From Pseudoflavonifractor sp. MSJ-37 (GTDB taxonomy: Bacteria > Bacillota > Clostridia > Oscillospirales > Oscillospiraceae): DNA of 64,000 bases. This document shows positions 59,157 to 64,000 of this stretch, piece by piece; the first letter of the stretch is position 1; each line of letters begins with the position of its first letter. The notes beneath the pieces were generated by a model. The model did not search any database. It was not told where the DNA came from and was given only the letters and a program-made list of their open reading frames with translations. Made by a program: the position numbers and the translations under genes. The stretch spans positions 186,001 through 250,000 of the forward strand of contig NZ_JAHLPP010000001.1 of the NCBI RefSeq assembly GCF_018917965.1. The letters run 5' to 3'.

Positions 59157-60783
59157 GGAACCGTGGATCCGGGTCATGACGGAGGACTGTACGGTCCAGG
59201 AGCGGTCCCTGACACAGGTGCTTCTGGAGAGCCACAAGTATCGGCGTCTGGCCGGAGAACTGCCGACGCAGGACGTGGCGGTCCTGCGCTTGCTGCTGGC
59301 GGTCCTCCATACGGTGTTCTACCGGGTGGATTCGGAGGGGGAGGACGACCCCATCGAGGAGGAGGATCAGGCCATCGAGCGCTGGCGGGAGCTGTGGGAG
59401 GCGGGGCATCTGCCGGAACCGCCCATCCGTGACTACTTAGAAGCGTGGAAGGACCGCTTCTGGCTGTTCCATCCGGAGCATCCCTTCTATCAGGTCCCGG
59501 GGGCCGGGAAGGGGACGGGCTACACGGCCGCCAAGCTGAATGGAGAGCTGTCGGAGAGCAGCAATAAGCTCCGGCTCTTCCCAATACGGGCCGGGAGGGA
59601 AAAAGAACGCCTCACCTATGCGGAGGCGGCCCGGTGGCTGGTCACGATCATGGGCTTCGATGATGTTTCGACCAAAGTAGAGACCGGAACGGGCCCAGGG
59701 TGGCTGGGCCAGCACATCGACCTCTATGCGACCGGAGATGATTTGTTTGAGACCCTCATGCTGAACCTTGTCTTTACAAGTGGAGAGGACACCATAGGAG
59801 AGGACACCATATGGGAAGAAAGTGTGCCGGCTTGGGAGAAACCCCCATTGAAAGAAGCGAAAAAGCGGCAAGTCGAAATGCCTAAGGACCAGGCGGGGCT
59901 GTTGACATTGCAGTCCAGGAGGATACTTTTGTACAGAGAGTCTGACAGAGTAGTAGCTTATCGGGTCACTGGAGGCGATTTTTTCGGGAAAGATGGAGAT
60001 GTGGACGCATTCAACGAACAGATGACGCGATGGAGAAAAGAAGAGCGGAGCAGGACAAAAAAATTTTTTAGACCTGCCAAAGCAAATCCTGAGAGACAGA
60101 TGTGGAGAGATTTTGAGACGATCATTGATGAGAAGAAAGAGGGACATAGACCGGGGATCGTAAGATGGGTACAGGAACTGAAAAAAGCAAAGGCCATGGG
60201 GAAGAAGATCGTCCACATCTCGTCGGTAGGTGCTGTGTATGATGCCAAGGGAAGTTCCATAGTAGAAGTCGTTGCAGATCACTTGGATTTTCATGCGGAA
60301 CTTCTAGATGAAGTGGGAGGTCTATGGAACGAACGAATCCGTCAGACAATCGAGCGGGTCGATAAGGCGGCGTGGCTCCTTGGGAAACTGGCGGAGGAGC
60401 TCTTCCGGGCCGGGGGCGGTCTGCCGGACAGCCCCACACAGACGGCCAGAGTCCATCAGGCCAAACAGGAGTATTATGGCGCGGTGGACCTCCCGTTCCG
60501 GGGCTGGCTCCGGTCCATCAATCCGAAGCAGGGCAATGAGGAGGAGCTCCGGGCGGAAAAAGATATGGAATGGCGGCGGACAGCCTATCGGCTGGCGATG
60601 GAACAGGGCCGGAGGATGGTCCGCAGCGCCGGAGCGGCGGCCTTCACCGGCCGCTGGGTGAAGGACAGGAAAACAGACCGGGAGATCTGCCTCTCCTCGT
60701 CCAGTGCGTTTGACCGTTTTTCTTGGAGTATTCGGAAATGTTTTGGTATCGAAACGAAAAAGGAGGGAGAAGCCGATGGATGA
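59128..60783 (+). CDS. casA: Type I-E Cascade large subunit CasA/Cse1 (Cas8e)
   Basis: A 551-residue Cascade subunit that recognises the PAM and recruits Cas3. The N-terminus FNLLEEPWIRVMTEDCTVQE is the typical Cse1 start, and position in the operon confirms it. From about 59760 to 60360 the DNA turns AT-rich, with codons such as AAA, AGA, TTT and GAA unlike the rest of the gene, and a 15-bp tandem duplication at 59782-59811 repeats GEDTI. The middle segment may have been replaced by recombination. Confidence 0.92.
   Translation: MELIEFNLLEEPWIRVMTEDCTVQERSLTQVLLESHKYRRLAGELPTQDVAVLRLLLAVLHTVFYRVDSEGEDDPIEEEDQAIERWRELWEAGHLPEPPIRDYLEAWKDRFWLFHPEHPFYQVPGAGKGTGYTAAKLNGELSESSNKLRLFPIRAGREKERLTYAEAARWLVTIMGFDDVSTKVETGTGPGWLGQHIDLYATGDDLFETLMLNLVFTSGEDTIGEDTIWEESVPAWEKPPLKEAKKRQVEMPKDQAGLLTLQSRRILLYRESDRVVAYRVTGGDFFGKDGDVDAFNEQMTRWRKEERSRTKKFFRPAKANPERQMWRDFETIIDEKKEGHRPGIVRWVQELKKAKAMGKKIVHISSVGAVYDAKGSSIVEVVADHLDFHAELLDEVGGLWNERIRQTIERVDKAAWLLGKLAEELFRAGGGLPDSPTQTARVHQAKQEYYGAVDLPFRGWLRSINPKQGNEEELRAEKDMEWRRTAYRLAMEQGRRMVRSAGAAAFTGRWVKDRKTDREICLSSSSAFDRFSWSIRKCFGIETKKEGEADG
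59782..59811 (+). repeat. 15-bp in-frame tandem duplication in casA
   Basis: Two exact copies of GGAGAGGACACCATA (59782-59796 and 59797-59811) encode GEDTI twice. It sits at the left edge of the AT-rich segment. Confidence 0.9.
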
Positions 60784-61369
60784 CCACAAGGCGATGGTGC
60801 GGTCCTATGTGCGGAAACGGCTGGGACAGTGGCAGAGGGAGACCAATGTCCATCTGCTCCGGGCGGATCTGGCGAACCTGCGCCGGGGGATCGGAAAGCG
60901 TCCCGGAGCGCTTCCGGAGCTCTGGGGCCTGCTGTTCCGGGACTTCCCGGAGGAACTCATGAGCCGGACCGGGGAGCCGACCTGGGCGGAATGGGCGGTG
61001 TCCGGCGCGCTGACCATCTATGCCCTGCATCAGCAGGGCACGGGAGAGAGCGTCCACGCGGAGGGCCAGCGGCTGGGCCTGGCCGTCCGCAGACTGGCGG
61101 GCGGCGATGAGGACCGGCTCAAGGCGGTCCAGCGCCGGTTCAATGCTTTTGCTACGGCACGGGACATGCCGGAGTGTATGCACCACCTGCGGGGGCTGGT
61201 CCAGCTCCTGCGCAGGGAAGGGATCCCGCTGGACTATGTGGAACTGGCGGGCGATCTGTATGAGTTCCAGACGCCGGAGGGGGCCGACCGGGTCCGCCTG
61301 CGCTGGGGACAGGATTTTTACCGGACCGTGGTCCGGGACGAAGATGGAAAGGATGACGACCATGCGTAA
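60776..61369 (+). CDS. casB: Type I-E Cascade small subunit CasB/Cse2 (Cas11e)
   Basis: A 197-residue helical Cascade subunit that contacts the target strand. Features of the family are the early RSYVRKRLGQWQ and the repeated basic helices (RADLANLRRGIGKRPGAL, then RFNAFATARDM). The ATG at 60776 follows AGGAGGGAG and overlaps the casA stop by 8 bp; the frame stays open upstream, but that part lies inside casA. Confidence 0.93.
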   Translation: MDDHKAMVRSYVRKRLGQWQRETNVHLLRADLANLRRGIGKRPGALPELWGLLFRDFPEELMSRTGEPTWAEWAVSGALTIYALHQQGTGESVHAEGQRLGLAVRRLAGGDEDRLKAVQRRFNAFATARDMPECMHHLRGLVQLLRREGIPLDYVELAGDLYEFQTPEGADRVRLRWGQDFYRTVVRDEDGKDDDHA

Positions 61370-62447
61370 CGATGAACGACTCTACGTAGATATCCACGTG
61401 CTCCAGACTGTGCCCCCCAGCTGCGTGAACCGGGACGACACCGGAAGCCCCAAGACCGCCGTCTATGGCGGCGTGACCCGGGCCCGGGTGTCCAGTCAGG
61501 CGTGGAAGCGGGCCATGCGGCTGAAGTTCCGGGAGATGCTCTCAGAGGGGGATGTGAGCCAGCGGACCAAGATGGTGGTAGACCTCATCGCGGCGGAGAT
61601 CATCGCACTCTCTCCGGACTGTTCTGAGAAGCAGGCGCAGAGTCTGGGCCGGAAGGTCCTGGAGGCGGCCGGCATCAAGATCAAGGAGGACAAGGAGAAG
61701 CTCAAGACCGGCGCGCTGTTCTTCATCAGCCCCAGTCAGGTCCATGCCTTGGCAGCGATCGCGCTCCGGGAAGGAGATGGAAAATTCGACAAAGCGGAGT
61801 GTCAGGCCGCGCTGAAGAGCATGCCCGGTGTGGATCTGGCGCTGTTCGGACGGATGGTGGCGGACGATCCCTGCCTGAACTATGATGCGGCAGCACAGGT
61901 GGCCCATGCGATCTCCACCCATGCGGTGGAGAACGAGTATGATTACTTCACGGCGGTGGACGACTGCTTCCCGGAGGACAATGCGGGTGCGGGGCATCTG
62001 GGCACGGTGGAATTCAACTCCTCCACTCTGTACCGCTATGCCACCGTGAACGTGGGCGAGCTGGAAGGGATGCTGGGCGGGAAAACGCCGGAGGCGGTAA
62101 AAGCCTTCCTGGAGGCGTTCATCCGCAGTATGCCCACCGGGAAACAAAACACCTTTGCCAACTGGACCCGGCCGGACGCCGTCTATGTGACGGTCCGTAG
62201 AGATCAGCCCATCAATCTGGCCGGGGCCTTCGAGAAGCCGGTCCGGGCCGGGAACGAGGGCCATGTGGGGAACTCCATCCACGCCCTCGTGGAGTACGCG
62301 AAGGAGACCTATGCGGATTTTGCCTCCGCACCGGTGCTGGCCCTGACCGTGGGCAAGGGCATGGAGGGACTGGGAGAGCCCCATTCGGTGGATGAGTTGC
62401 TGGATGCGCTGGAGGCCTGGCTGAACAGCCATGAGGCACAGGGATGA
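61362..62447 (+). CDS. cas7e: Type I-E Cascade backbone Cas7e (CasC/Cse4)
   Basis: A 361-residue subunit that polymerises along the crRNA. The RRM-like core begins LYVDIHVLQTVPPSCVNRDD and includes RARVSSQAWKRAMR, the classic Cas7e signature. The ATG at 61362 is 9 bp from AAAGG; an ATG at 61353 is possible and adds three residues. It overlaps casB by 8 bp and cas5e by 4 bp. Confidence 0.95.
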   Translation: MRNDERLYVDIHVLQTVPPSCVNRDDTGSPKTAVYGGVTRARVSSQAWKRAMRLKFREMLSEGDVSQRTKMVVDLIAAEIIALSPDCSEKQAQSLGRKVLEAAGIKIKEDKEKLKTGALFFISPSQVHALAAIALREGDGKFDKAECQAALKSMPGVDLALFGRMVADDPCLNYDAAAQVAHAISTHAVENEYDYFTAVDDCFPEDNAGAGHLGTVEFNSSTLYRYATVNVGELEGMLGGKTPEAVKAFLEAFIRSMPTGKQNTFANWTRPDAVYVTVRRDQPINLAGAFEKPVRAGNEGHVGNSIHALVEYAKETYADFASAPVLALTVGKGMEGLGEPHSVDELLDALEAWLNSHEAQG

Positions 62448-63084
62448 GCACGCTGCTCTTGCGTCTGGCAGGACCGATGCAGTCCTGGGGGACGGACTCG
62501 AGATTCGACATCCGGCGCACGGGCCGGGAGCCCAGCAAGAGCGGCGTGCTCGGTCTGGCCGCCGCGGCGCTGGGCATCCGGCGGCGGGACAAAGAGGCGC
62601 TGCGTCCGCTGGCAGAGCTCCGCTTCGGCGTCCGGGTGGACCGAGAGGGCTCCATGATGCGGGACTTCCACACGGCGCGTCCGGCCAAAGGGAGCCCCTA
62701 CGTGACGGAGCGCTATTATCTGGCGGATGCCGTGTTCGTGGCGGGATTGGAGAGCGGGGACAGAGGACTGCTGGAGCGGATCGGACAGGCCCTGCGGGCC
62801 CCGGCGTTCCCGCTGTATCTGGGGCGGCGCTCCTGCCCGCCGGTAGGACGCGTCTTCCTGGAGATCGTCGAAAAGCCTCTGGAAGAGGCCCTGAGGACCA
62901 CCGCACCGCCGGGAGCGACTCGGCTGGTCCTGGACGCGGAGCCGGGGGAGGGGGGCGGTCTCATCCGTGATGTACCGCTGTCCTTCGATCCGGCCCGCCG
63001 GGAGTACGCCTACCGCCGGGTGACCGAGCGGTATCTGGGCTCTGACGCGGAGCATAATCCCATGGCGGAATTGGAGGACTGGAT

Positions 63085-63094
<10 letters not shown>
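62444..63094 (+). CDS. cas5e: Type I-E Cascade subunit Cas5e (CasD)
   Basis: A 216-residue protein that caps the 5' handle of crRNA. The start LLLRLAGPMQSWGTDSRFD and RRTGREPSKSGVLGLAAAAL are characteristic of Cas5e. The start ATG overlaps the cas7e stop (ATGA), and its own end overlaps cas6e by 10 bp. Confidence 0.95.

Positions 63095-64000
<906 letters not shown>

Overview
The window looks like a chromosomal segment of an anaerobic, high-GC member of the Firmicutes, most likely family Oscillospiraceae (Flavonifractor/Intestinimonas/Lawsonibacter type). This is inference from gene content: a PucR-like regulator before ftsEX, clusters such as dprA-topA-trmFO-plsX-acpP-rnc-smc-ftsY and yhbY-nadD-yqeK-LCP-rsfS, and a Clostridia-type protein with a CD1247-like N-terminus. 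Coding DNA is strongly GC-rich, while promoters are consensus sigma-A type, nearly all with 17-bp spacers. I saw no rRNA, tRNA, insertion sequence or CRISPR array.

Layout. 1-7079: end of an rRNA pseudouridine synthase, then the division/cell-wall set (regulator, ftsE, ftsX, M23 hydrolase factor, S41 protease) and an unknown gene. 7158-11876: greA, lysS with an extra C-terminal tRNA-binding domain, an rRNA methyltransferase and dprA. 12026-23190: topA, trmFO, plsX, acpP, rnc, smc, a small zinc-ribbon membrane protein and ftsY. 23213-28101: rph, rdgB, yhbY, a nadD-yqeK fusion, an LCP-family ligase and rsfS. 28201-33298: an iscU-like scaffold (minus strand), an AI-2E-family transporter, leuS, a VOC protein and rpsU. 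33477-45430: a 997-residue Sel1-repeat protein, a minus-strand unknown, yqeG, an endonuclease IV-like protein, an M24 peptidase, efp, an acidic zinc-ribbon protein, a transglutaminase-like protein, dus, and a GIY-YIG domain joined in frame to a ferredoxin-ASKHA corrinoid-activation protein. 45626-56142: a GntR regulator with a small partner, a Na/Pi-PhoU transporter, a membrane protein, apbE with a NusG-domain-II protein, glpK, leuA under a T-box, and a PHP phosphoesterase. 56397-64000: a type I-E CRISPR-Cas operon in the order cas3, casA, casB, cas7e, cas5e, cas6e, cas1e. It is tightly overlapped and runs off the window end.

Most unusual observation. Three intergenic elements (17223-17451, 40438-40624, 48766-49025) are built from strings of hairpins, and each sits between two copies of its own local sequence. 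Two of them (first and third) are homologous, with compensatory stem changes, and are bracketed by duplicates of the resident terminator. The terminator differs between the two sites, so it is not part of the element. The second, unrelated in sequence, is followed by a 38-bp near-copy of the 3' end of efp. This resembles an insertion process that duplicates the end of the upstream transcription unit. It is the best candidate here for an undescribed system, but no enzyme for it is visible in the window.
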